Origin: Nanobdellota archaeon
GTDB taxonomy: Archaea > Nanobdellota > Nanobdellia > Pacearchaeales > GW2011-AR1
Direction of reading: 5' to 3'
Assembly: GCA_030704765.1 (NCBI GenBank)
Contig: JAUYDD010000169.1
Span: 1 to 8,842, forward strand
Length of the DNA stretch: 8,842 nt
This document shows, piece after piece, positions 1 through 6,498 of the stretch. Each line of letters begins with the position of its first letter. Within the stretch, counting starts at the first letter, position 1. Under the pieces are notes generated by a model. It did not search any database. It was not told where the DNA came from and saw only the letters and a program-made list of their open reading frames with translations. A program made the position numbers and the translations under genes.

Positions 1-420
1 TGATTCTTCATCTTTTTCAGCATCTTTATCTCCTTTAAAGCAAGTGACTGCAAGTTTTTGTTTTGGTATATTAAGCTCTTTTGTTAGGAATTCGAAAGTG
101 TATTCAATTGCTTGTTTTTTCCAATAGTCTCCTAAACTCCAATTTCCAAGCATTTCTAAAAATGTATGATGGATTGGATCTCCAACCTCATCAATATCTC
201 CTGTTCTAATGCATTTTTGTATGTTAACTATTCTTTTTCCAAGTGGATGTTGTTGACCTAATAAGAAAGGGACTAAAGGTTGCATACCTGCTGTTGTAAA
301 TAAAACAGTTGGGTCATTTTCTGGAATCAAACTTGCATTAGGAATCTCTTTATGGTCTTTAGATTTGTAAAATTCTAGGAATTTTTTAATTAATTGTTTT
401 CTATCTATTTGTTTTTCCAT
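1..420 (-). CDS. alaS: Alanyl-tRNA synthetase, N-terminal part (cut by window edge)
   Basis: Charges tRNA-Ala with alanine in the cytoplasm. Only the first 140 codons are in the window; the frame is open to base 1, so the rest lies to the left. The visible part is the start of the class II catalytic domain: the NDPTVLFTTAGMQP segment at residues 35-48, QKCIRTGDIDEVGD at 68-81 and HHTFLEMLGNWSLGDYW at 84-100, all AlaRS family signatures. This N-terminus follows the bacterial pattern, and the DIDEVGD / GNWSLGDY wording resembles Candidate Phyla Radiation enzymes rather than typical archaeal AlaRS; that comparison is from memory. The ATG at 418-420 comes 38 bases after the pyrF stop and has a TATA-like box about 26 bases upstream, so a leaderless start is likely. 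Confidence 0.93.
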   Translation of the reverse strand, partial: MEKQIDRKQLIKKFLEFYKSKDHKEIPNASLIPENDPTVLFTTAGMQPLVPFLLGQQHPLGKRIVNIQKCIRTGDIDEVGDPIHHTFLEMLGNWSLGDYWKKQAIEYTFEFLTKELNIPKQKLAVTCFKGDKDAEKDEES

Positions 421-441
421 AGAAAGAATAGATAGAGGATG

Positions 442-450
442 TTTAAAAAA
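442..450 (-). promoter_or_regulatory. TATA-like box for alaS, possibly also a T-run terminator for pyrEF
   Basis: On the minus strand this reads TTTTTTAAA, centred about 26 bases before the alaS ATG, the archaeal TATA-to-start distance of a leaderless transcript. The same T-run follows the pyrF stop closely and could end the pyrEF transcript, since archaeal termination often needs only oligo-T. Both roles are inferred. Confidence 0.4.
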
Positions 451-458
451 TTATTGGA

Positions 459-1355
459 TTAAGCTGCAGCTCTTAAACTATTCAATTCTTCCATATATTG
501 CTTTGCTGCAATAGCTTGTTCTTCTGGTGTTGAATTAGGCCCATTTGGAAACATTAGGCCTGATGCAACATTTGCAATAATATTTTCTCCTGGAAAATAT
601 CTAAATAACACAGATGCATCTCCTCCTTGTTTTCCACCAATTCCAGGGCATAAAATTAACATTTCTTTTCCTGCATAGTGGGATATTTTTTCTATTTCCT
701 CTGGTTTTATATGATTTTTATCACTTGGCGCTCCTACAACAATTCCCTCAAGTCCGAATTTTTTTGCATCATGAGCTAGTTGCATATATCTTTTAACTTT
801 ATGTCCAATATAAATTTCGGCATCTAAACCATATTCATCTTCATCTATTTCTTCATCAGGAATTTGAACTAACATATTCTTTTCTCTTTGATAGTCAGGA
901 TTAGACATTAAACACATATGAATTCCTCCTAGATTTCTTTTTCTTAATTGTTCTGCTGCTTCTTTTATATTTCCTGCATAACAAGCTAAGGTTACTGCAT
1001 CAAACCTTCTATGGCTTACATCTGCATTCAAGAATTGTTCATCATTTGAAGCTCCGATATCAGCTGCTTTGCAATCATAGATTATTACAAGACCCTCTGC
1101 TCTTGCATAATTTAATACTTCAGCTAAAGACTTTGCATCTTCAATCCCATCCCAGAATTTCTGATTTGGTTTTACTGCAGCGCAATAAGGAGCAACTGCT
1201 TTGATAAATTTTATTGACCATTCTTCTTTATTTATTCCTTGTGGAACATGCAATTTTCTTCTTTCTTCAAATTCAGGCGGATCTAGACCTGCACATAGAA
1301 TAGAATTCTTTTTTTCAACAGCTTCTAACCATTTTTCAGTAAATGTTTGTGTCAT
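459..1355 (-). CDS. pyrF: Orotidine 5'-phosphate decarboxylase, type 2-like
   Basis: Converts OMP to UMP, the last step of de novo UMP synthesis, in the cytoplasm. The 298-residue protein shows the OMPDC barrel in order: AGLDP (22-26), VKPNQ with Lys62, the catalytic DxKxxD motif as DCKAADIG (Asp94, Lys96, Asp99), GIVVGAP (204-210) and the phosphate-loop region CPGIGGKQGGD (236-246). The length and the NDEQF-like segment after DxKxxD fit the type 2 group rather than the short bacterial type 1. Oddly, the C-terminal motif that normally carries an arginine for the substrate phosphate reads NVASGLM (262-268), with no Arg. Its ATG overlaps the pyrE stop by four bases (ATGA), implying translational coupling. 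A shifted function cannot be excluded, but an intact K-D-K-D set makes decarboxylase most likely. Confidence 0.92.
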   Translation of the reverse strand: MTQTFTEKWLEAVEKKNSILCAGLDPPEFEERRKLHVPQGINKEEWSIKFIKAVAPYCAAVKPNQKFWDGIEDAKSLAEVLNYARAEGLVIIYDCKAADIGASNDEQFLNADVSHRRFDAVTLACYAGNIKEAAEQLRKRNLGGIHMCLMSNPDYQREKNMLVQIPDEEIDEDEYGLDAEIYIGHKVKRYMQLAHDAKKFGLEGIVVGAPSDKNHIKPEEIEKISHYAGKEMLILCPGIGGKQGGDASVLFRYFPGENIIANVASGLMFPNGPNSTPEEQAIAAKQYMEELNSLRAAA

Positions 1356-2272
1356 AATGCAGTTCCAAATAATTCATTTAAATGTTGACCATATTTCATT
1401 TTTACTGCTGAGTCTAGTTCTCCTAGTTTATCCGTTTTTTCTAGAACTACCTTATATCTTGTTAAAAATTTTCTCGCTCTATCTAATTTTCCTGCAGTTG
1501 GATTAAAAGTATCTAGTAATTCTAAAGCTCCATTTTGCATTAAATAATTCTTACTCCATTCTTGAGGATTTTCATTATAGGGAACTGCAATTTCAGGTTG
1601 TCTAGAATGAGCTTGTAAAAAATCTTTATCAATTGCAACTTTTGATTCTACATTAATTCCTTGCTCTCTTAATCTTTCTTCTCCTCCTTGAAGTCTTGTT
1701 ACAACTGCGACTAAATTTTTTATTGTAAAATTATTTGTTCTTAACATCGGGACCCATCCTGCTGGTTTTCCTTCTTCTAGTCTATAGCAACTGCTGGCTT
1801 CTGTTAATAAATCAACAAATTGTAATGCTCTAAATCTTCTGCCTTCTAATGTTTCTATAGAATAAGTTTCCCCTCCAGGAGCTACGATCTCAATTCTTCC
1901 ATCTTTATATAATGAAACATGGGGGACCTGTAATCTATATGCTATAGGGCCTGAAAATAACCAATCTCTTCTTTGACCTCCTGAAATTCCATAATCTAAA
2001 TCCGGAATCAATCTTTTTGCATCCTCTGTTAATATATCTATAACCTCCCAAAATGTTGGATGTTCTCTCATCATTTTAATAGCATGTTTTATCATAGTTC
2101 CAGAATCATCACCGAATTTTTCAAATTCTCCGTTATCCTGAACTAATTTCTCAGTGTTAATATAATAAATTCCTAGTTCTCCGGATGTGAGAATAACAGG
2201 TTTATCTAAATCTCTATAAGCAACTGTTTCAACGAGTAACTGCGATATTCTTGGATGACTTTGCATAAACAT
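1352..2272 (-). CDS. pyrE: Orotate phosphoribosyltransferase, long divergent form
   Basis: Expected to join orotate and PRPP to make OMP for the downstream pyrF. The 306-residue protein has a phosphoribosyltransferase core: an N-terminal LTSGELGIYYIN (28-39) matching the LKSG..SP.Y.. orotate-binding motif, SGGQRRDWLFSGPIA (97-111) where other OPRTs have GGETAGIP-like sequence, a YKDG (122-125) flexible-loop equivalent, and FVDLLTEASS (152-161) at the PRPP-loop position. That loop is degenerate: the usual VEDVxTTGGS has lost one acidic residue and its Gly pair. About 90 extra C-terminal residues (from ~215) exceed the usual ~200-residue enzyme. The identification rests on motif order and on the 4-base overlap with pyrF. 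The start is the first ATG; an alternative is Met3. A PyrE paralogue with altered activity is the main alternative. Confidence 0.82.
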   Translation of the reverse strand: MFMQSHPRISQLLVETVAYRDLDKPVILTSGELGIYYINTEKLVQDNGEFEKFGDDSGTMIKHAIKMMREHPTFWEVIDILTEDAKRLIPDLDYGISGGQRRDWLFSGPIAYRLQVPHVSLYKDGRIEIVAPGGETYSIETLEGRRFRALQFVDLLTEASSCYRLEEGKPAGWVPMLRTNNFTIKNLVAVVTRLQGGEERLREQGINVESKVAIDKDFLQAHSRQPEIAVPYNENPQEWSKNYLMQNGALELLDTFNPTAGKLDRARKFLTRYKVVLEKTDKLGELDSAVKMKYGQHLNELFGTAL

Positions 2273-2297
2273 TCATCAATTTTCATCTTTTTAAATC

Positions 2298-2314
2298 TGA
2301 TTTATCAGAAATCA
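2298..2314. promoter_or_regulatory. Inverted repeat, candidate operator near the pyrE start
   Basis: TGATTT (2298-2303) and AAATCA (2309-2314) are perfect inverted arms around ATCAG; an overlapping pair TCTGA/TCAGA sits at 2296-2309. If the pyrE TATA is at 2337-2345, transcription would start near 2314, so a protein bound here could block pyrE-pyrF. No matching site is seen elsewhere in the window, and short inverted repeats are common in AT-rich DNA. Confidence 0.25.
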
Positions 2315-2336
2315 GTGGTAAAAAAATCTCGTATAG

Positions 2337-2345
2337 ATTTATATA
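2337..2345 (-). promoter_or_regulatory. TATA-like box for pyrE-pyrF
   Basis: On the minus strand it reads TATATAAAT, a good match to the archaeal TATA box. It would place the transcription start about 42 bases before the pyrE ATG. No other minus-strand box lies at the exact leaderless distance, so the leader length is uncertain. Confidence 0.4.
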
Positions 2346-2427
2346 ATATTTTATTTTTGATAAATATATTAAAATATTTTTCTTCTAGAATTTAATTTTT
2401 TTAGTAATTATAGTTTTCAATCCCAAT

Positions 2428-2437
2428 TATATTTAAA
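2428..2437 (+). promoter_or_regulatory. TATA box for pyrC-pyrDK, leaderless
   Basis: TATATTTAAA is centred about 28 bases before the pyrC ATG at 2461. Archaeal transcription starts about 25-28 bases after the TATA centre, so the mRNA should begin at or beside the ATG, consistent with the absence of a Shine-Dalgarno sequence. Confidence 0.6.
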
Positions 2438-2460
2438 TAATTTCAAGATGATTCCTTTTC

Positions 2461-3522
2461 ATGTATATAGATGGTCATGTTCATTGCAGGGACGAAGAGG
2501 AAAAAGAGAAAGAAACAATAGCTCATGCATTATTAGTTGCAAGAGATTCAGGAGTTAGTGCTATTTTTGATATTGGGAATTTGGGAAAGAATCCTGTTAT
2601 TTCAAGAAAGAGAGTTTTAGATAGATTTGATCTTGCTCTTGCTGCTGATTCTCCTGTAAAATATTTTGTTTATATAATATTAACTAAAGTTAAAGAGCAG
2701 GTTAGAGAGGCTGTTGAAACATGGAGAGAATTTTTTCCAACAAATTCTAATGAAAGAGTTGGAGTTGGTGGTTTAAAGATGTTTGCTGGACATTCAACTG
2801 GAAATTGTGGGATTATAACATTAGAGGAGCAGTTAGAAGTTGATAATTGGCTTGTTGAATTTGGATTTGATGGAGTAAAACCTGTACACTGCGAAGAAGA
2901 ATCTTTGATTCACCCTGAACTTTGGAATGCAGAAAATCCAATAAGTCATTGTGATGTAAGGCCTGAAGAATCAGAAATTAAATCAGTAATTCAGCAGATA
3001 AATAATTACAACAGAACAAAAGCGAAATACCATCTTGAAGTTAAGCATGTTACAACTCCTGAAGTTGTTAAAATTATTAATGATAATAAGGGTAAAATGA
3101 GAATAAGCAGTGAAGTTTGCCCTAGAAATCTTTTATTAGATAATAGGGTTATGTTAGGTTCTAATAGAATTATGTATAAAGTTAACCCTCCATTGAGGTC
3201 TCTTGATACAAGAGCTGGTTTATTAAATTGTTTTTTAAGAAGAGAAATTGACACTTTATCAACAGATCATTCACCTCATACTTATGAAGATAAAACAGTA
3301 AAACATTTGTCTGGAATGCCAGGATTAGCATCATGGCCTGATTTTGTTGAAATGTTAATAGAAAGAGGTGCTAGTCAGGAATTAATTGATTATACTGCTT
3401 TTTATAGAATCAATCAAATTTATGGTTTAAATATTTCTAGATTAAATCTACTTGTTAAAAGAGGTGTGCATTTAGGAGAATATGTTATTGATCCTTTTAT
3501 ATCCTTAAAGACTGTTGTTTAA
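2461..3522 (+). CDS. pyrC: Dihydroorotase
   Basis: Cyclises N-carbamoyl-aspartate to dihydroorotate using a metal centre; cytoplasmic amidohydrolase. The 353-residue protein begins directly at the metal site: DGHVHCRD gives His6 and His8 plus substrate-binding Arg10. GLKMFAG carries Lys106, the likely carboxylated bridging lysine; VHCEE gives His143, VKHVTT His196, and STDHSPH Asp269, the catalytic acid. The full ligand set is therefore present. The protein is shorter than the roughly 400-430-residue type I dihydroorotases and has no room for the N-terminal beta-sandwich strands that normally precede HxHxR. It is the first gene of a rightward operon, with pyrDK one base after its stop, and a TATA box at the leaderless distance supports this ATG. 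Allantoinase or hydantoinase is less likely given the pyr neighbours. Confidence 0.93.
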   Translation: MYIDGHVHCRDEEEKEKETIAHALLVARDSGVSAIFDIGNLGKNPVISRKRVLDRFDLALAADSPVKYFVYIILTKVKEQVREAVETWREFFPTNSNERVGVGGLKMFAGHSTGNCGIITLEEQLEVDNWLVEFGFDGVKPVHCEEESLIHPELWNAENPISHCDVRPEESEIKSVIQQINNYNRTKAKYHLEVKHVTTPEVVKIINDNKGKMRISSEVCPRNLLLDNRVMLGSNRIMYKVNPPLRSLDTRAGLLNCFLRREIDTLSTDHSPHTYEDKTVKHLSGMPGLASWPDFVEMLIERGASQELIDYTAFYRINQIYGLNISRLNLLVKRGVHLGEYVIDPFISLKTVV

Positions 3523-3523
3523 A

Positions 3524-5206
3524 ATGAAGATACAAAAAATAAGAATTGGAGGGAAATCTATCTGGCCATTTACAAATGGCTCTGGAATTTTAACAACAGA
3601 TGCTTATTGCGCTGCGAATTTAATGTCCAGATGCGAGCATTATGGAATGTGGACTAGTAAAGCTACAAGTTTAAGAGAAGTAGTAATGCCAACAAGAGAG
3701 TTAATGAGAAGCAATCCTTTGGGCCTTGAATTTGGTTGCAGAGAGACTATACTTGTGCAGGAAAGCGATGGGACTTTTCTTAATGCTGTGAAATTAATTA
3801 ATGAAGGAGCTGAAAAAACTCGTGTTAAAATTCAGGGAGCAAATATTCCAAGAGATAGAGTTATTTGCATACAGGTTTTTGGAAATAGTATTCCTGAATT
3901 TGCAGAAGCTACAGAAGCTCTAGAAGATTTATGTGATATTATTCAGCTTAATGGATCATGTCCGCATGCTGAAAAAACAGGGATGGTGTTTGGCCAGGAT
4001 CCTAAAATTGTTTATGATCTTGTGAAAAAAGTGAGAGAAGTTACAAAAAAAGATATTGATTTTAAACTTACTCCAAATACTCCTAATATAGAAGAAATTG
4101 CTCGTGCTGCTGTTGAGGGCGGAGCAACATGGTTATCAGGAATTAATACAACTGGCCCTTTTGAAAGTCCATATTTATATAATGGAAGAGGCGGGAGGTC
4201 TGGAAGAGCAATTAAAGAGATTGGATTGCAGAAAGTTAGAGAAATAAGACAAGCAGTTGGAAATCATATAAGAATAACTGGAATGGGTGGAATTGAAACT
4301 GCTAGAGATGTTGAAGAATATTTTTCTGCTGGAGCAGATGTTGTTGGTTTTGGAAGTGTTTTTGCAGGAATGAGTGATGATGATGTGGTAAATTTTCTTC
4401 CTGCGATTGCATATGATTTAGAAAATGGAACAGATAGTGCAAGTTCATACAGAAGAAAAGTTAATATGAGTTATAAAAGAGTCAGAATTGAAAAGATATT
4501 GAATTCTTGTTGTGATTTTAAAGTTTTTAGAACAAATGTTTCAATTGATGCTAAACCTGGACAGTTTGTTTATGCTTTTCTTCTGGGTGATATGATGCTT
4601 AATGGAAAACCTGGGGAAAAACCATTTTCTGTAATGGATAATGATCCTTTAACACTTGGAGTATTAGAAAGAGGATATTTTACAGAAAGGTTTAATTTAT
4701 TAAGAGAGGGCGAGAGTTTTTTATATCGGGGTCCATATGGACAAGGTGTAGATGTTCCTAATGGCAGTAATGTTGTTTTAGCTGCAGGAGGATGCGGAAT
4801 TGCAGGATTATTTTTACTTGCAAAAAAATTATCATCAAGAGCCAAACTTTCTAGTTTATTTGGTGCAAAAGATAAGGAACATCTTCCTTATCTGGGAGAA
4901 TTTAGAAGATATGGAGATGTTAAAATTGCAACAGAAGATGGTAGCTTAGGAAAAAGAGGATTAGTTGTAGATTTATTTAATGAATCCTTTGTCAGAGAAT
5001 TTTCTAGAGGAGCATATTTCTTTAATTGCGGCCCCCGCAAAATGGTTGAAGCTGTTTTACCTTTAGAATTGGAAGTTACAGGCCCTGAAAGAATTTATTC
5101 TTCTGTAGATTATATGACAAGATGCGGAGTTGGGATTTGCGGAAGCTGTGTTGATTCTAAAGGAAGAAGGACTTGTGTAGAAGGGCCTTTTATGAGAATT
5201 GAATAA
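3524..5206 (+). CDS. pyrDK: Fused dihydroorotate dehydrogenase, PyrD catalytic + PyrK electron-transfer domains
   Basis: Oxidises dihydroorotate to orotate and passes electrons through FMN, an iron-sulfur cluster and FAD to NAD+. Residues 1 to ~305 form the FMN barrel: LNGSCPHAE has the class 1 catalytic cysteine (Cys146), followed by DFKLTPNTPNIEEIA (179-193), a GING-like SGINTTGP, and the FMN phosphate region GMGGI...GADVVGFGS (253-278). Residues ~313-560 match PyrK: KPFSVMD (366-372) at the flavin-binding RxYS position, AAGGCGIAGLF (420-430) for NAD, and a C-terminal 2Fe-2S motif C-x4-C-x2-C-x8-C (Cys534, 539, 542, 551). These two subunits are usually separate genes, and this frame is unbroken. 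ATG at 3524 was chosen, one base after the pyrC stop; an in-frame TTG at 3515 would add three residues and overlap pyrC. No Shine-Dalgarno sequence is visible. Confidence 0.93.
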   Translation: MKIQKIRIGGKSIWPFTNGSGILTTDAYCAANLMSRCEHYGMWTSKATSLREVVMPTRELMRSNPLGLEFGCRETILVQESDGTFLNAVKLINEGAEKTRVKIQGANIPRDRVICIQVFGNSIPEFAEATEALEDLCDIIQLNGSCPHAEKTGMVFGQDPKIVYDLVKKVREVTKKDIDFKLTPNTPNIEEIARAAVEGGATWLSGINTTGPFESPYLYNGRGGRSGRAIKEIGLQKVREIRQAVGNHIRITGMGGIETARDVEEYFSAGADVVGFGSVFAGMSDDDVVNFLPAIAYDLENGTDSASSYRRKVNMSYKRVRIEKILNSCCDFKVFRTNVSIDAKPGQFVYAFLLGDMMLNGKPGEKPFSVMDNDPLTLGVLERGYFTERFNLLREGESFLYRGPYGQGVDVPNGSNVVLAAGGCGIAGLFLLAKKLSSRAKLSSLFGAKDKEHLPYLGEFRRYGDVKIATEDGSLGKRGLVVDLFNESFVREFSRGAYFFNCGPRKMVEAVLPLELEVTGPERIYSSVDYMTRCGVGICGSCVDSKGRRTCVEGPFMRIE

Positions 5207-5213
5207 AGAGTAA

Positions 5214-5558
5214 TTATTTTTTAGGATTTAGTTTTTCTAATTTGTTTTTTATGTCTTCAAGCTCTTTTTGAAAATCATCCATCTCTTCTTTTTTTATCTT
5301 TTGTTTCACTTTTTCAATCTTTGGTTCTAAAATATTTGGGATTGTTTCTCTTGGAAAATTGTATCTAACAAGATTAATCTTAGATTTAAGCATAGTTATA
5401 TTTGCCTTTATTTTATCATTCATAGAAATTTCTCTTTTTCTTATCAATTTATAATTCTTGATATGTTTCATCATATGAATTATATTTATCTGGGATGAAA
5501 GAATCTGTTTTTTACTTTCTACAACATCTTCATGAAATAATCTTATATGATGATCCAT
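5214..5558 (-). CDS. Hypothetical coiled-coil protein, 114 residues
   Basis: No family recognised. The protein is highly charged and probably all helical; residues ~80-110 form a short predicted coiled coil (Lys/Glu-rich with Ile/Leu spacing). There is no signal peptide, membrane helix or cysteine motif. The middle part (IKANITMLKSKINLVRYNFPRE) suggests a second amphipathic helix ended by a proline. It starts one base after the stop of the upstream 231-residue gene, so the two are surely co-transcribed and may form a complex through their coiled coils. Its stop lies seven bases from the convergent pyrDK stop. The tight spacing and long open frame support a real gene; function unknown. Confidence 0.72.
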   Translation of the reverse strand: MDHHIRLFHEDVVESKKQILSSQINIIHMMKHIKNYKLIRKREISMNDKIKANITMLKSKINLVRYNFPRETIPNILEPKIEKVKQKIKKEEMDDFQKELEDIKNKLEKLNPKK

Positions 5559-5559
5559 A

Positions 5560-6255
5560 TTATTCTAGACTATTAAATATATTTTTATCAACAGAATCTA
5601 ACCTAGATTTTAATATCTCTAATTCCCTTTCCCAAGCTTCAAGTTCTTTTTCTTCTTCTGCCCGTATTTCTTTTGTTTTTATAAGATATCTTTCAATTTC
5701 TGTAACTTTTTCTTTTATTTCATTTAAAGCTTGAGCTGTAGTTTCAAATTTATCAAGTCTTATATAAATAGGCTCTTTTTTTATTACAGATCTTTCTACT
5801 GGATTTGAGGGGTTTCTTAAAACAGGCATTTCAACTGATTTTTTGAATATTGGAAGATCTTTTTTATCCTCTTTTTTTATTAATTTAGGTTGAGGGTTAA
5901 TTGTCCTTACAACAGGAAGAGGAAGAGGTTTCACAGGAACTTTTTCTTCTTGAAATTCATTTGATACTGGATCAAATCTTGACCTCTGCATACCCATTCC
6001 ATAATTTTCTTTGATTTTCGTAGGCTCATTTATTGCTTGACGTATTTCTATTTCTTGAGCAGGTTCTTCAATACTATTTTCTGGAAGAGTTGGAAGGGTG
6101 TTTAGTTCTATATTGGGAGAAAAAGTGTCATCTTGAACAGTTGAGTAATTGTTTTCATCAGGAACTTCTATATTTGAATCTGAAGATCCATAATCTTGGA
6201 TATCTGGTAAAGCAGATACTTGCTTTTCAGGATCATTTTTTGTAAACCAACCCAT
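5560..6255 (-). CDS. Hypothetical protein with disordered N-terminus and C-terminal coiled coil
   Basis: No function assigned. The 231-residue protein opens with MGWF. Residues ~5-160 are rich in Pro, Asn, Ser, Glu and Asp and look disordered. A conserved-looking PIYIRLDKF (162-170) then leads into a strong coiled coil (~171-228, Glu/Lys-rich heptads). No membrane segment is present. From memory, small proteins with an MGWF-like start and a (V/I)xIRLDKY-type segment before a coiled coil occur in DPANN archaea without a known role; this needs a profile search. It is the first gene of a two-gene leftward operon with the 114-residue coiled-coil gene, and both may work as partners, for example as a scaffold or tether. 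The first ATG gives a sensible start. Confidence 0.78.
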   Translation of the reverse strand: MGWFTKNDPEKQVSALPDIQDYGSSDSNIEVPDENNYSTVQDDTFSPNIELNTLPTLPENSIEEPAQEIEIRQAINEPTKIKENYGMGMQRSRFDPVSNEFQEEKVPVKPLPLPVVRTINPQPKLIKKEDKKDLPIFKKSVEMPVLRNPSNPVERSVIKKEPIYIRLDKFETTAQALNEIKEKVTEIERYLIKTKEIRAEEEKELEAWERELEILKSRLDSVDKNIFNSLE

Positions 6256-6271
6256 ATTATCTCTTTTTATT

Positions 6272-6291
6272 AAATTTTATGATTAATATAG
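6272..6291 (-). promoter_or_regulatory. Possible promoter of the coiled-coil operon
   Basis: Minus-strand TATA-like stretches TATATTAA (near 6284-6291) and ATAAAATTTA (6272-6281) lie 17-36 bases before the ATG at 6255. Neither is at the exact leaderless distance, so the assignment is weak. Confidence 0.25.
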
Positions 6292-6327
6292 TCTTTATTC
6301 ACTTAAAAACCTTTTTCTTTTATTATG

Positions 6328-6383
6328 TCAGAAATTAAACCACATCTTTTAAGATGTGGATGTCAGTTTGTTTTAATTTCTGA
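6328..6383 (+). repeat. Hairpin A1 with TTTA-loop core
   Basis: Outer arms TCAGAAATTAAA (6328-6339) and TTTAATTTCTGA (6372-6383) pair perfectly over 12 bases. Inside, CCACATCT (6340-6347) and AGATGTGG (6352-6359) form an 8-bp stem around a TTTA tetraloop. The same architecture is found at 8709-8772 and, in weaker form, 6487-6542. Confidence 0.75.
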
Positions 6384-6452
6384 GCATCCTAAAAACAAGG
6401 GCCTATCAAACCACACTCGCCAGCAGGCGATTTTTTAGCTGTGGCAAAAAAC
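6382..6452 (+). repeat. 71-base direct repeat, copy 1
   Basis: From GAGCATCCT to GGCAAAAAAC, identical to 8772-8842 at 70 of 71 positions; the only difference is T6404 versus A8794. It is the 5' half of the central fold of the element. Copy 2 reaches the window end, so the true repeat may be longer. Confidence 0.95.
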
Positions 6453-6498
6453 CTTTAGGGTGTGGTGGCCCATTGTTTTTTTGATGTCAGGAATGCTC
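6382..6498 (+). ncRNA. Predicted cloverleaf-like four-way junction
   Basis: Pairings read directly: GAGCAT 6382-6387 with ATGCTC 6493-6498; CCT with AGG 6489-6491; AAAAACAA 6391-6398 with TTGTTTTT 6473-6480; GGGCC 6399-6403 with GGCCC 6467-6471; ACCACAC 6410-6416 with GTGTGGT 6460-6466. Inside the last stem three hairpins follow with no linkers: TCGCC-AGCA-GGCGA (6417-6430), a T-run/A-run hairpin with a GC-TGTG-GC tip (6431-6451), and CC-TTTA-GG (6452-6459). The one base differing between copies lies in an unpaired bulge (6404-6409). Whether it acts as RNA or DNA is unknown. Confidence 0.5.

Larger units (their letters stand above)
2273..2460. promoter_or_regulatory. Divergent promoter region between pyrE and pyrC
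   Basis: This 188-base AT-rich gap carries promoters for both halves of the pyrimidine cluster. No gene or Shine-Dalgarno sequence is seen. Plus-strand TATA at about 2428-2437 serves pyrC; a minus-strand TATA-like sequence at 2337-2345 could serve pyrE; an inverted repeat lies at 2298-2314 near the predicted pyrE transcription start. Confidence 0.7.

Noticed and set aside
614..796. Plus-strand 60-residue frame inside pyrF
   Set aside because: Antisense to the OMP decarboxylase barrel.
1201..1506. Plus-strand hydrophobic frame over the pyrF/pyrE junction
   Set aside because: Spans two real minus-strand genes with an ATGA overlap; hydrophobicity comes from antisense of charged codons.
3006..3254. 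Minus-strand 82-residue frame inside pyrC
   Set aside because: Antisense to a well-supported dihydroorotase with full metal site.
4570..4845. Minus-strand 91-residue frame inside pyrDK
   Set aside because: Antisense to the PyrK domain; no recognisable features.
5495..6245. Plus-strand frames opposite the coiled-coil gene pair
   Set aside because: Low-complexity antisense reading of Glu/Lys codons; the minus-strand pair has tight operon spacing and coherent coiled coils.
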